Made by a program: the position numbers and the translations under genes. A stretch of DNA of 64,000 nucleotides from UBA1422 sp041752735 (GTDB lineage Bacteria; Bacillota; Clostridia; Peptostreptococcales; Anaerovoracaceae), in contig JBGSVW010000046.1 in NCBI GenBank assembly GCA_041752735.1, forward strand, positions 1 to 64,000. Direction: 5' to 3'. Numbering within the stretch: the first letter of the stretch is position 1; each line of letters opens with the position of its first letter. The notes under the pieces are model-generated. The model saw nothing but the letters and a program-made list of their open reading frames with translations. It did not search any database and had not been told where the DNA came from. Below, one piece after another: positions 8,005 through 14,907 of this stretch.

Positions 8005-8634
8005 TTACCTCGTAATGCTCAAATACTCCGTTGACACCCATCCAGCAACTTTGCCATCCGTGGTGCGGATATAGGACCATGTGCCGTATGTCATGTAAAC
8101 TTTAACTTCTCTGTCGTTGCCAAGAGCCGTTATCTTTGTAGATAGGACCGATGGACCTGTTCTTACATTCAATCCCCTTGTGGCATTTACATACCTGGTC
8201 TTGACTGTGGTGGGCTGGTAGTTTGTGATCCAGCCATCTGGGTTGATCCAATCAGTGCTCAATGACTTGCGGATCCCAAAGTGCAAATGGATTCCAGTAC
8301 TATGGCCTGTGGTTCCTGTCATCCCGATGATGGTGTTCTTGCCAATGGTTTGGCCCACTTTCACATTTATGGATGCCAGGTGGCAATAGAAGTGAATAAC
8401 TCCTGCACACCAGATATAAACAAATTTGCCAGAGCTGGTATCGCTGCCGATCTTGACAACATAGGCATCCTCAATCGGATACACCGGGTTGCTTTTGCCA
8501 GAGGCACGGTCTACTCCATGGTGGAAGTCTTTGACCAACACACCTTTATAGTAGTAGCTTCTGTATCCCCAGCTAGATGTTTGCCGCTGCCATGCGTTAG
8601 CGAAAATTACTGCCCAAAAATCTGCGGTTCTCAT
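8005..8634 (-). CDS. Phage endolysin: M23 peptidase with SH3 wall-binding domain
   Basis: A 209-aa peptidoglycan hydrolase. Residues about 25-135 form an M23 (lysostaphin-type) zinc peptidase with the metal motifs HHGVD and HLHFG. Residues about 145-209 form a bacterial SH3 domain (RGLNVRTGPS, GWVSTEYL) for wall binding. There is no signal peptide, so release depends on the holin. Its ATG overlaps the preceding stop (ATGA). A signal-less M23 endolysin of this size is usual for clostridial phages. Confidence 0.9.
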   Translation of the reverse strand: MRTADFWAVIFANAWQRQTSSWGYRSYYYKGVLVKDFHHGVDRASGKSNPVYPIEDAYVVKIGSDTSSGKFVYIWCAGVIHFYCHLASINVKVGQTIGKNTIIGMTGTTGHSTGIHLHFGIRKSLSTDWINPDGWITNYQPTTVKTRYVNATRGLNVRTGPSVLSTKITALGNDREVKVYMTYGTWSYIRTTDGKVAGWVSTEYLSITR

Positions 8635-8792
8635 TTTGCATCACCGCCAATCTCTTTGGCTCTTTTTTTGATTGCCGTGCCAAACTCTTCGCCTGGATCT
8701 ACCTCATGTGTTTCCACAATCAAAATGGCAGGGGGATTGCCATACTTCTTGATGGCTTTTTTCATACTTATCTTGGTATCATGTTTCATCAT
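8631..8792 (-). CDS. Small phage protein of unknown function
   Basis: A 53-aa basic/acidic protein with no recognised domain (MKHDTKISMKKAIKKYG at the N-terminus). ATG 8792 follows AAAGGAGGG. Its stop overlaps the endolysin start by 4 nt, so the two are translationally coupled. The family is unknown. Confidence 0.55.
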   Translation of the reverse strand: MMKHDTKISMKKAIKKYGNPPAILIVETHEVDPGEEFGTAIKKRAKEIGGDAK

Positions 8793-8849
8793 GCTGCCCT
8801 CCTTTGGTTTCACCATATCAAAGAAAAGGGGGCATTTCGCCCCCCTATC

Positions 8850-9071
8850 CTACTCGAACTTATCAAATGAGTCTTTTCTCCATTTGCCTTCATCCCAGTC
8901 TGCTCTTGTTTTATCTCCGGACTGTTCAATGCCATACATTAAGGTATCTACACTTTCATACATTTCCGGATATTCACTTAACCAGTTTTCGGCCTCAGCA
9001 TATGCAGCATCCTCACCGGACTCCATGAGAATTTTATATACTTGATACTTAGCATATATGTGACCTGCCAA
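8850..9071 (-). pseudogene. 3' fragment of a phage gene fused behind truncated yqaJ
   Basis: This frame (AKYQVYKILMESGEDAAY to SFDKFE) is open for about 70 codons but has no ribosome site. Its 5' part overlaps the 3' end of yqaJ in another frame. It is best read as the surviving tail of a different phage gene joined to yqaJ by deletion. The acidic, helical sequence belongs to no family that I recognise. Confidence 0.5.
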
Positions 9072-9865
9072 TGATCCCCTCTTCCAATTGCGGCATCACC
9101 CATTAGTGAAATTACCTTTGATTGGATTTCGCTTTTTTTATCTTCCAGTCTCTTGATTGCCTCTGATACCTCTTGGTATTCATTTAAGGCAACCTCTTGC
9201 CCAACGATAGATACTTCTTTGCTATCATCACCCATTGGGTAAAGCTCTTTGAGAACTCTCAGGGATGAATCTGATCCATCGGGTTCCGGTGGTGTCTGTG
9301 TCAAAATGTTGTTTGTCCAAAACTCAATGGCAGCCTTTCTCATGTCGGCTATCAGTTCTTCATTCCGTTCAATCATGGAATAATAGAATCCTTTTCCGAA
9401 AACCAGTACCGCAAGGTCGATATAGTCATAACCACGGACCATCATGTACCACTGAACTTGCATATAATACTGAGTCGGTACTTCTCCGCTTTCATAATCG
9501 ACTCCGGAAAATAGATTGGTGGTCTTGCATTCAACAGCTGCATTCTCTCCAACGATTTCTCTGTCAATGTTGGCAACCATGAAATCGTATTCATCATCGA
9601 AGTACATAAAGTTGGTTCGCTGCACTTTCTTCCCGGTGGCATCCATGTATCTTTCGGCAACATACTGTTCCAGGTCTGTGCCTTGTCTCATGGCCTCATT
9701 GGTTTCCTTATCTTGAAGAATCCCCAACTTATCAAAGTACAATTCATAGGCTGACTTCCATGGGTTCAATCCCATCAATGCTGAGATATCCGAACCGCCT
9801 ATTCCCTTTTTTCTTTGTTCAAGCCACTGTTCACGGCTCATGTCTTTTGTGCTTACTCTCTTCAT
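8978..9865 (-). CDS. YqaJ-type viral recombinase/exonuclease, C-terminally altered
   Basis: Lambda-exonuclease-like nuclease that resects DNA ends for phage recombination. It shows the GIGGSD motif near the start, a central acidic metal site, and ECKTTN, the E-x-K of the nuclease fold. ATG 9865 follows AAGGAG, 11 nt after the upstream gene. The family sequence is good up to GRGDHWQVTY, where the usual end should follow. Instead the frame passes into about 27 unrelated residues that overlap another frame (8850-9071). A deletion has therefore replaced the C-terminus. The nuclease core seems intact; activity is uncertain. Confidence 0.85.
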   Translation of the reverse strand: MKRVSTKDMSREQWLEQRKKGIGGSDISALMGLNPWKSAYELYFDKLGILQDKETNEAMRQGTDLEQYVAERYMDATGKKVQRTNFMYFDDEYDFMVANIDREIVGENAAVECKTTNLFSGVDYESGEVPTQYYMQVQWYMMVRGYDYIDLAVLVFGKGFYYSMIERNEELIADMRKAAIEFWTNNILTQTPPEPDGSDSSLRVLKELYPMGDDSKEVSIVGQEVALNEYQEVSEAIKRLEDKKSEIQSKVISLMGDAAIGRGDHWQVTYMLSIKYIKFSWSPVRMLHMLRPKTG

Positions 9866-9875
9866 ATCTTTCTCC

Positions 9876-10316
9876 TTAATAATTTTTGTCAGGTTCAAAT
9901 GTAACTGTTATTGGCATTCGGTAATTGCTGGTTGACTCGCTTAACATTGTTTTAATAAATGCACCGGCCGTGGCTGTCCTAAATTTCTTACTGCTTAGCT
10001 GCTTCTTGACTTCTTCCTCGAACCCATCCCGGTTTTCTTCAATAGCTTTTTCAAGGCATTCCTTAACAGTTTTTTTGATAGATTGTTCGGCATACCATTT
10101 GAGGTAGGGCTGTGCTCGGTATGAATCATTGGCAACTGGTTTGCCATCTGAATCAACGCTCATGTTTATGATCTGATTTATAGCCTTTGCTATCATTTCG
10201 CTTGGATCTCCAAGTGCTTGTGATATGCCTGCTTTTACGATGTCCTCAACTGCACCTTTGAGATACTCTTGATCAAGGTTCATTTCTAACCCTAAAATTT
10301 TCTTGTTCTGTTCCAT
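9876..10316 (-). CDS. Phage early protein of unknown function
   Basis: A 146-aa acidic, helical protein. It begins MEQNKKILGLEMNLD and ends ITVTFEPDKNY, and lies directly ahead of yqaJ in the same operon. In such modules the neighbour is often an annealing protein or a host-nuclease modulator, but nothing in this sequence proves that. The start overlaps the stop of the 33-aa ORF upstream (TAATG). Confidence 0.65.
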   Translation of the reverse strand: MEQNKKILGLEMNLDQEYLKGAVEDIVKAGISQALGDPSEMIAKAINQIINMSVDSDGKPVANDSYRAQPYLKWYAEQSIKKTVKECLEKAIEENRDGFEEEVKKQLSSKKFRTATAGAFIKTMLSESTSNYRMPITVTFEPDKNY

Positions 10317-10417
10317 TATTCTTCTCCTTCATCTTCCACTGGCTCCCGGCTGTCTCCGGTGTACCATTCTTCATATCCCTGGCCATGTTCGGCAAGTTCG
10401 CCGGGGATATCACTCAT
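10316..10417 (-). CDS. Tiny phage ORF, 33 aa, acidic
   Basis: A 33-aa frame that begins MSDIPGELAEHGQGYEEW and ends in EDEGEE. Its start overlaps the end of the gene before it by 8 nt, and its stop overlaps the next start by 1 nt (TAATG). The tight coupling supports translation. No function is recognised. Confidence 0.5.
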   Translation of the reverse strand: MSDIPGELAEHGQGYEEWYTGDSREPVEDEGEE

Positions 10418-10730
10418 GGGTATCACCATTCATAACAATTTGATTTATCAATTTTGACCTCATGCCCCTGGCTGCACTCAGAACCGATATGGCGAACCGT
10501 TCAATCTGTCTTGATGATGCAATTAGTTCTTCGTCTGTCTGTGCGTACCAGTATCCGGCATTACTTGAACAGATTGGTTCACCTTGCACTCTTAATCTGT
10601 GAATTACTGTTCTTAGGTGGGCTGTGTTTTCAATATCGGCCATTGCTGCCAACCTTCTTCCGGAAATAACTAATCCAATGGAATTTAGATCAGTCAGTAT
10701 TGACTTAACTTTCAACTCATCATTTGTCAT
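10410..10730 (-). CDS. Phage early protein, possible winged-helix fold
   Basis: A 106-aa protein (MTNDELKVKSILTDLNSIGL start). The sequence ISGRRLAAMADIENTAHLRTVIHRLRVQG, split here as ISGRRLAAMADIENT and HLRTVIHRLRVQG, looks like a winged-helix pair and resembles small phage replication or regulatory proteins. ATG 10730 overlaps the upstream stop (ATGA), so it is coupled. An ATG 36 nt upstream lies inside the previous gene and was rejected. Confidence 0.6.
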   Translation of the reverse strand: MTNDELKVKSILTDLNSIGLVISGRRLAAMADIENTAHLRTVIHRLRVQGEPICSSNAGYWYAQTDEELIASSRQIERFAISVLSAARGMRSKLINQIVMNGDTHE

Positions 10731-10903
10731 TTGAACTTCGCCTTCCTTTCTTCTTCCGCTTTCCATATAACATAGAAAACGACTGCCATTGTAGGTGCTA
10801 CTATTAACTCGGAACCTAAGCAGAAATATCCTCTTTCGTAGTAACTGCCAACCATTATCAGTACCGTGACCACGGCTATAATTACAATGCTGTCTCTTAT
10901 CAT
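10727..10903 (-). CDS. Small phage membrane protein, 58 aa
   Basis: A 58-aa frame with two hydrophobic segments (DSIVIIAVVTVLIMVGSYY and SELIVAPTMAVVFYVIW) and a charged C-terminus (KAEEERKAKFK). It overlaps both neighbours by ATGA junctions, strong evidence that it is a real gene. Its function is unknown. Confidence 0.6.
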   Translation of the reverse strand: MIRDSIVIIAVVTVLIMVGSYYERGYFCLGSELIVAPTMAVVFYVIWKAEEERKAKFK

Positions 10904-11202
10904 GGTTCTCTCCTTATCTCTACGATGTTTCCGCTGAATCCAGGGATGTATCCAATGGAACCCATTACCTTTGCATCCGGATGTAGTTTGTGGGGATCAA
11001 CTATGAACTCAACCACACTTCCATCCTTACCGTGAATACCATCTACCGTGTGTCTGTCTTGCTTGATGTCTGATATGATGGCTTTGAATGAACTTTCTTC
11101 AAGCTGAACAATTACCTTGTCTCCCACCTTGAATCCGAATTGTTGGCTGATTGCGATGCAGAAGTATTCACCCACTTTCCGCAATCCGTTTGAATCAGTC
11201 AC
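10900..11202 (-). CDS. Phage early protein of unknown function
   Basis: A 100-aa protein rich in beta-strand patterns (FGFKVGDKVIVQLEESSFKA) with a small SH3/KOW-like look, though no family is certain. The best start is GTG 11202, but a good ribosome site is lacking. The frame is open upstream for many codons, so the start is uncertain. The stop overlaps the next ATG. Confidence 0.55.
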   Translation of the reverse strand: MTDSNGLRKVGEYFCIAISQQFGFKVGDKVIVQLEESSFKAIISDIKQDRHTVDGIHGKDGSVVEFIVDPHKLHPDAKVMGSIGYIPGFSGNIVEIRREP

Positions 11203-11236
11203 TCCCTCGGTTTGGATTTGCCATTGATTTGATGAC

Positions 11237-11605
11237 CTATCCGTTATTGACCTGAAAGCTCATCCATGATTTGAAAGAACCACCTAGGTTTTCTTCCGTG
11301 TCTGTAAATCCTTCTGACGGAAACTTCCCATTGATTTGTTCCGTGATGGTGTTCTCAACCTGGTCCAATCGGTCTATAATTGCGTTGTGCTCTTTCTCTA
11401 AGTGGTCGAACCTTGCTAGGATCAAGAACAATAGAATCAGTATTATTACCTTCCACAGAATCCGGCCAGCAGACTCCATAGTGTTGCCAATCATTTCCCA
11501 TCGGCATTTTCTGATGTACTCACACCTGGTGTCACAGGTAAGCTCACATTCCATGCAGCAATTCATTCCACCCATCGGACAAGGTATGTTTCTTTTGCAT
11601 TTCAT
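11237..11605 (-). CDS. Cys-rich single-span membrane protein of the prophage
   Basis: A 122-aa protein. The N-terminal 35 residues hold nine cysteines (CPMGGMNCCMECELTC and further), followed by a membrane segment (ILWKVIILILLFLILA) and a coiled coil (HLEKEHNAIIDRLDQVENTI). The cysteine spacing could bind metal. ATG 11605 follows GGGAG. No family is recognised; it may be a small membrane-tethered phage protein. Confidence 0.6.
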   Translation of the reverse strand: MKCKRNIPCPMGGMNCCMECELTCDTRCEYIRKCRWEMIGNTMESAGRILWKVIILILLFLILARFDHLEKEHNAIIDRLDQVENTITEQINGKFPSEGFTDTEENLGGSFKSWMSFQVNNG

Positions 11606-11617
11606 TTGGTGCTCCCT

Positions 11618-11683
11618 TCAATACCATCCGATGATGGTCTTTGGTGTTATGGTTCGCTTGAACCATGCTTTTATCTTTTTCAT
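11618..11683 (-). CDS. Tiny phage ORF, 21 aa
   Basis: A 21-codon basic frame (MKKIKAWFKRTITPKTIIGWY, 21 residues, here cited only as basic and aromatic) begins 1 nt after the stop of the gene upstream and ends before the next ribosome site. The position fits a coupled mini-ORF, but the length makes it uncertain. Confidence 0.3.
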   Translation of the reverse strand: MKKIKAWFKRTITPKTIIGWY

Positions 11684-11684
11684 T

Positions 11685-11900
11685 TCAGTGAATCCTTTCT
11701 GCAATTCTTTCGGCAACATCTTTGACATGGTATAGATGTGCCTGTCCATTTGTGCCGGGGAACTTTTCAAGACCGTTCACCAATTCATTGATGTATCCGG
11801 GCCGCTTGCCCAGGTACCGCTGGATTTTGTTTTTACTGATCCATGCAGCTCCATTAGCCTCTTGCCTTAGTTCCCTTGCAATGTCTTGTTTCTTGTTCAT
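11685..11900 (-). CDS. Small phage DNA-binding protein (predicted)
   Basis: A 71-aa protein with a helix-turn-helix-like pattern: AAWISKNKIQRYLGKRPGYI then VNGLEKF and a short C-terminal helix. It is similar in size and layout to small phage excisionase-like or early regulator proteins. The start follows AAGGAG. An operator (11915-11929) lies just upstream, so the gene probably begins the early operon controlled by the repressor. Confidence 0.6.
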   Translation of the reverse strand: MNKKQDIARELRQEANGAAWISKNKIQRYLGKRPGYINELVNGLEKFPGTNGQAHLYHVKDVAERIAERIH

Positions 11901-11914
11901 TGGGGTTCTCCTTG

Positions 11915-11929
11915 TTCGGTTTTTACGAA
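11915..11929. promoter_or_regulatory. Phage operator, outlying copy
   Basis: TTCGGTTTTTACGAA has the same TTCG-N7-CGAA form as three sites in the 12.2-12.3 kb control region. It sits 15 bp before the 11900 start codon, where binding would block early transcription. Confidence 0.65.
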
Positions 11930-11966
11930 CCTTATGGGCAAAAAAAATACCATCAATTTTAGCTAA

Positions 11967-12179
11967 TTATTCAAGGGTTAAGAAATATTTTCCTATGTCA
12001 GTTGGTTTGATTCCCAGTATTCTGCATATGTTTGTTATCTCTTGCTGCCTGAATGATCTTTGATTGTTAAATCTGTTGGAAAGCGAGCCTTCGTGCATAT
12101 TTAACTCTTTAGCTAAGCTTGATTGGTTGTAACCTTTTTCTACCATTAACGCAAGTAATGATTTATAATTGTACTTCAC
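11967..12179 (-). CDS. Cro-like repressor (XRE family)
   Basis: A 70-aa protein with one XRE helix-turn-helix (YNQSSLAKELNMHEGSLSNR). It is divergent from the 12335 repressor across the operator region, the usual place of Cro in a lambdoid switch. It would repress the CI-like gene and favour lytic functions. Confidence 0.8.
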   Translation of the reverse strand: MKYNYKSLLALMVEKGYNQSSLAKELNMHEGSLSNRFNNQRSFRQQEITNICRILGIKPTDIGKYFLTLE

Positions 12180-12207
12180 TGTCTCACCTCATTTCTGTAT
12201 GTAGTAG

Positions 12208-12313
12208 TTCCGTATTTACGAACTAACCATATCATGTATAAAAACATAATGCAAGAAGTTTTTTCGTGTTTTACGAATTATTTATTCGCATTTTGCGAAT
12301 TATGTGTTATAAT
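12208..12313. promoter_or_regulatory. Phage switch region: three operators and repressor promoter
   Basis: Three 15-bp sites lie between the divergent regulators: TTCCGTATTTACGAA (12208-12222), TTCGTGTTTTACGAA (12263-12277) and TTCGCATTTTGCGAA (12285-12299). The last two are perfect palindromes in their five outer bases. The repressor -10 TATAAT is at 12308-12313 and its -35 (about 12285-12290) lies inside the third operator, which implies autoregulation. Confidence 0.8.
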
Positions 12314-12334
12314 GCAAAATAGGAGGATAGTCAA

Positions 12335-12640
12335 ATGAGTACAAAGTGTGGAGACCGTATAAAACAACGGCTCAATGAACTGGGCTTAACACAATCGGAT
12401 CTATGCAGAAAGACTGGAATTAGTAAATCTACTATGAGTCAATACATTTCCGGTTTGTATTTGCCTACCCAAGATAAATTATATCTACTAGGTAAGGCTT
12501 TGCGTGTAAGTGAGGCATGGCTAATGGGATACGATGTTGAAACTGTTGCAGCTCACCACGATTCCGAAGAATGGACAGAGGAAGAATTAGAAGAAGTTGA
12601 ACGGTTCAAGCAGTATGTTTTGAGCAAAAGAAATAAATAG
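12335..12640 (+). CDS. CI-like prophage repressor (XRE family)
   Basis: A 101-aa protein. The N-terminal XRE domain (LTQSDLCRKTGISKSTMSQY) is followed by a short acidic C-terminal helix (WTEEELEEVERFKQYV). There is no LexA-type peptidase domain, so SOS self-cleavage is not expected; the downstream ImmA-like gene may provide inactivation. ATG 12335 follows AGGAGG. It keeps the remnant silent and may still affect superinfection. Confidence 0.85.
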   Translation: MSTKCGDRIKQRLNELGLTQSDLCRKTGISKSTMSQYISGLYLPTQDKLYLLGKALRVSEAWLMGYDVETVAAHHDSEEWTEEELEEVERFKQYVLSKRNK

Positions 12641-12715
12641 GGGATTTACTGTACTACTAATCGCATAGGTTATGTGGCAAAATGGTATTACATTAAGAAC
12701 TGGGGGTAAATAAAA

Positions 12716-13093
12716 TTGACAAGGTATGAGGCATTATTATCAGAATATGATTTCCTTGATATCCAAGAAAAGCAGATGAAAAACGAAGGACTATATTGTG
12801 ACGGATCAATTTGGATCAATAGGAATATAGTAGAAAGCAAAAAGGTTTGTGTCCTGGCGGAAGAGTTGGGCCACTATGAAACAAGCAATGGGGATATCAT
12901 AAACAAAAAGGATTTGACGAGTTTTAAGAAAGAGCAAATTGCCCGGAATTGGGCATACAAAAAACTGGTTCCTTTTGAGGATATATCTTTGGCAATTGGC
13001 ATGGGATATACTAAGCCGTATGAAATTGCGGAATACTTATGCGTTGATGAGGCATTTCTCCGGGAGTGCTTAAAACATTACAGGCTGTTATAG
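12716..13093 (+). CDS. ImmA/IrrE-like protein with altered zinc motif
   Basis: A 125-aa protein that starts with TTG at 12716. ImmA-type proteases cleave CI-like repressors after DNA damage, as in ICEBs1. The expected HExxH is AEELGH here: the first metal histidine is alanine. This form recurs in short clostridial ImmA-like proteins, so it may be a natural subtype, but zinc protease activity is doubtful. The C-terminal part (AIGMGYTKPYEIAEYL) is the usual helical end. It is adjacent to the repressor and presumably co-transcribed. Confidence 0.75.
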   Translation: MTRYEALLSEYDFLDIQEKQMKNEGLYCDGSIWINRNIVESKKVCVLAEELGHYETSNGDIINKKDLTSFKKEQIARNWAYKKLVPFEDISLAIGMGYTKPYEIAEYLCVDEAFLRECLKHYRLL

Positions 13094-13095
13094 GA

Positions 13096-13125
13096 AAGGC
13101 ACATTTTTGATGTGCCATTTTTGTT
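13096..13125 (+). terminator. Terminator after the ImmA-like gene
   Basis: GGCACA / TGTGCC stem with a 7-nt loop, followed by ATTTTTGTT. It lies between the ImmA-like gene and the next one, so they may have separate control. Confidence 0.65.
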
Positions 13126-13139
13126 GGGAGGGTATAGAC

Positions 13140-13997
13140 TTGAAAAATTATGAATCCATTACTACGTTTTACTTTGTAATAAATTTGTTGTTTACTGTTT
13201 TGATTTATGTTGTGCCAATTCTTATATACAGATTCGGCATAAAAAAAGTGGCCTTTGATGATAAAAAAGCTTCAAAAATCGCTTGGAGCTACTCTGCAAT
13301 TATATGTTTTCTAATGTTTTTTGTTAAATATTTTGTGCACTATGATGATGTTGAAAGTGGTGCATATAGAGCGACATTTGGTTTGGGAGCAGCATTAACA
13401 TGGGGATTTGTAAATTACATGATACTATCACATGGAAAAATAAAAGAAGTACAGAAAGATAAACTACCAAAAGAAATAACCTCTGAGACTAAGCCGGTGC
13501 AAACAAATATTCCAATGGCTATCACTGAACTTAATGAGGAATCCAACAAGGACAGTTCTCAACCAGAAAAAAAGCAAAAAGAATCCAAGAAAATATTTTG
13601 TAAAACTTGTGGTAGTGAAGTGGATCAATCCACAAGAAAATGCTCAAACTGCGGAAAACAATATTTCAAACTCCCAAATTCAAAAATCACAATGATTGTG
13701 AGCGGCATCATTATATTGTTGCTTCTAGGGGTGATTGTTTATCAACAGAGCCAGTATAAAGATGAATTAAATAATACTAATGAGGCATTAAAAGAGAAAA
13801 CTACTGAAATGATTCAAATGCGTGGGAAGGCAGAATTTATGGATTCATCTGTTGTGATAGTACCTGATGATGGAACGAAACTATATCATAAGTTTGAATG
13901 TAAAAATCTCAACTTAGATAATGGATACTGGGTGTATCATTCAGAAGCAGCAGATAGCGAAGATTACAAGCCGTGTCCAGTATGTATTGTAAATTAG
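13140..13997 (+). CDS. Membrane protein with zinc ribbon
   Basis: A 285-aa protein. It has three N-terminal membrane segments (about residues 8-30, 48-65 and 83-100), a cytosolic linker rich in K/E/Q, a zinc ribbon (CKTCGSEV...CSNCGKQY), a fourth membrane segment (ITMIVSGIIILLLLGVIVY), then a coiled coil and an extracellular domain ending with CKNL...CPVC. TTG 13140 after GGGAGGG is the best start; an upstream ATG lies within the terminator hairpin. It sits in the lysogeny-side cargo position of the prophage, where superinfection-exclusion genes are common. The function is not recognised. Confidence 0.7.
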   Translation: MKNYESITTFYFVINLLFTVLIYVVPILIYRFGIKKVAFDDKKASKIAWSYSAIICFLMFFVKYFVHYDDVESGAYRATFGLGAALTWGFVNYMILSHGKIKEVQKDKLPKEITSETKPVQTNIPMAITELNEESNKDSSQPEKKQKESKKIFCKTCGSEVDQSTRKCSNCGKQYFKLPNSKITMIVSGIIILLLLGVIVYQQSQYKDELNNTNEALKEKTTEMIQMRGKAEFMDSSVVIVPDDGTKLYHKFECKNLNLDNGYWVYHSEAADSEDYKPCPVCIVN

Positions 13998-14010
13998 GGA
14001 GTGATGTTCT

Positions 14011-14157
14011 ATGAGTAAATTCAAGGATGTAAGGGATAATTTTATTAGTATCATTGGCATTGTTCTGAGTGCCGTGCTTTTGTTGTGGATTACTGCTTTC
14101 TATTTTCGGACATACTTTGCTCCGTTGGGATGGCTCTACGATTTAATTTTTAATTGA
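14011..14157 (+). CDS. Small single-span membrane protein, 48 aa
   Basis: MSKFKDVRDNF is followed by one strong membrane helix (ISIIGIVLSAVLLLWITAFY) and a short aromatic tail. It starts 13 nt after the zinc-ribbon gene, on the same strand, with GGGAGTG upstream. It is probably co-expressed with it. Function unknown. Confidence 0.55.
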   Translation: MSKFKDVRDNFISIIGIVLSAVLLLWITAFYFRTYFAPLGWLYDLIFN

Positions 14158-14164
14158 GGGAAAA

Positions 14165-14350
14165 ATGAGTAAGACAATTTACACACATAGAAAAGTATTA
14201 ACTAATGCCATGACCGGTGAGACAAAAGATTTGAAAGCCAGGTCTGAAATTGAGTTGGAACAAAAAATCAAGGCCCTATTGAAAAAATGGTCATTGGTTG
14301 ATCCGGATACAACAGTAAAAGATTGGGCCGACATTTGGAAAAAGAAATAG
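14165..14350 (+). pseudogene. Phage integrase, N-terminal stub
   Basis: Sixty-one codons with a good site (GAGGG) and ATG 14165. The sequence reads as the arm-binding N-terminus of a tyrosine integrase: KTIYTHRKVLTNAMTGE, then a basic helix, then TVKDWADIWKK, which matches the start of the SAM-like core-binding domain. A stop follows at the junction with a GGDEF gene fragment. The catalytic R...H-x-x-R...Y part is missing, so no recombinase activity is possible. Confidence 0.7.
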
Positions 14351-14649
14351 GTGGAGATGATTTTGTTGTAATCGTTAGATCTCACGTGTCAGAATCTTAT
14401 TTTGAAGATATTAAAAAGCAATTTGAATCTAAGGTCGCAATGCTGTACGATAATAATGACATAAATAATGGCTTTATTCTTACAAAAAACAGGCATGGCG
14501 AAGAAGAAAAATATCCACTTATGACACTCACAATAGTGGTTCTTTCAAATAATAATCAGGCTTTTGAAAATGTGAATGAGTTAACTGAAAAATTAGCATT
14601 GCTTAAAAAAGAAGCAAAAATAATCGCCGGAACCAAACCAATGGCGTGA
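14341..14649 (+). pseudogene. 3' end of a GGDEF-domain gene
   Basis: The frame begins abruptly within EIGGDDFVVIV, the strand-loop of a diguanylate cyclase-like domain (GGDD in place of GGDEF), and continues through a plausible GGDEF C-terminal half to its stop. It has no start or ribosome site and overlaps the integrase stub. This is the surviving chromosomal side of a deletion that removed the phage right end and the 5' part of this gene. Confidence 0.6.
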
Positions 14650-14785
14650 AGCCAGAGAACCGGGTTTGCACTATTTTGTTAAGCACACTAAATGATAAAC
14701 CTATCTAACGTGGCATTATGGGAATGTGTTCGGTATACAACTGGACACTTTTTTATTTACTCCCAATCCGATATTTTGTTCAAAT

Positions 14786-14811
14786 AAAAAACCCATTGAA
14801 TCAATGGATTT
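14786..14811 (-). terminator. Terminator after mgsA copy 2
   Basis: On the minus strand a CCATTGA/TCAATGG stem precedes GTTTTTTATTT. It is homologous to the terminator at 4186-4223, which bounds the duplicated block. Confidence 0.7.
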
Positions 14812-14839
14812 GCGTTGTATCGATATCGACACACTTATT

Positions 14840-14892
14840 AGCCTAGGACATTATAACCGACTCCACGATGCTGATGCGCCTTGCCACAGCTT
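14840..14892 (-). pseudogene. Decayed tRNA-Ser relic
   Basis: Between mgsA copy 2 and its terminator, this stretch aligns with the 3' half of tRNA-Ser (4245 onward): AGGACAT, CCACGA, GCTG and a CCTT-CC stretch are in the same order and spacing, but the stems are broken. It shows that the duplication included the tRNA and that this copy decayed. Confidence 0.5.
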
Positions 14893-14907
14893 ATTTTATT
14901 GTAGATA

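Larger units (their letters stand above)
7090..14350. mobile_element. Reduced prophage next to tRNA-Glu
   Basis: Lysis genes (holin, endolysin) are followed directly by early genes (truncated YqaJ recombinase, several tiny overlapping ORFs), a Cro-like/CI-like pair, an ImmA-like protein and an integrase stub. No capsid, portal, terminase or tail gene remains, so the late module has been lost. The right end is broken: the integrase stub runs into the 3' end of a GGDEF gene at about 14340. The left end is tRNA-Glu. This element can no longer integrate or package by itself. Confidence 0.85.
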
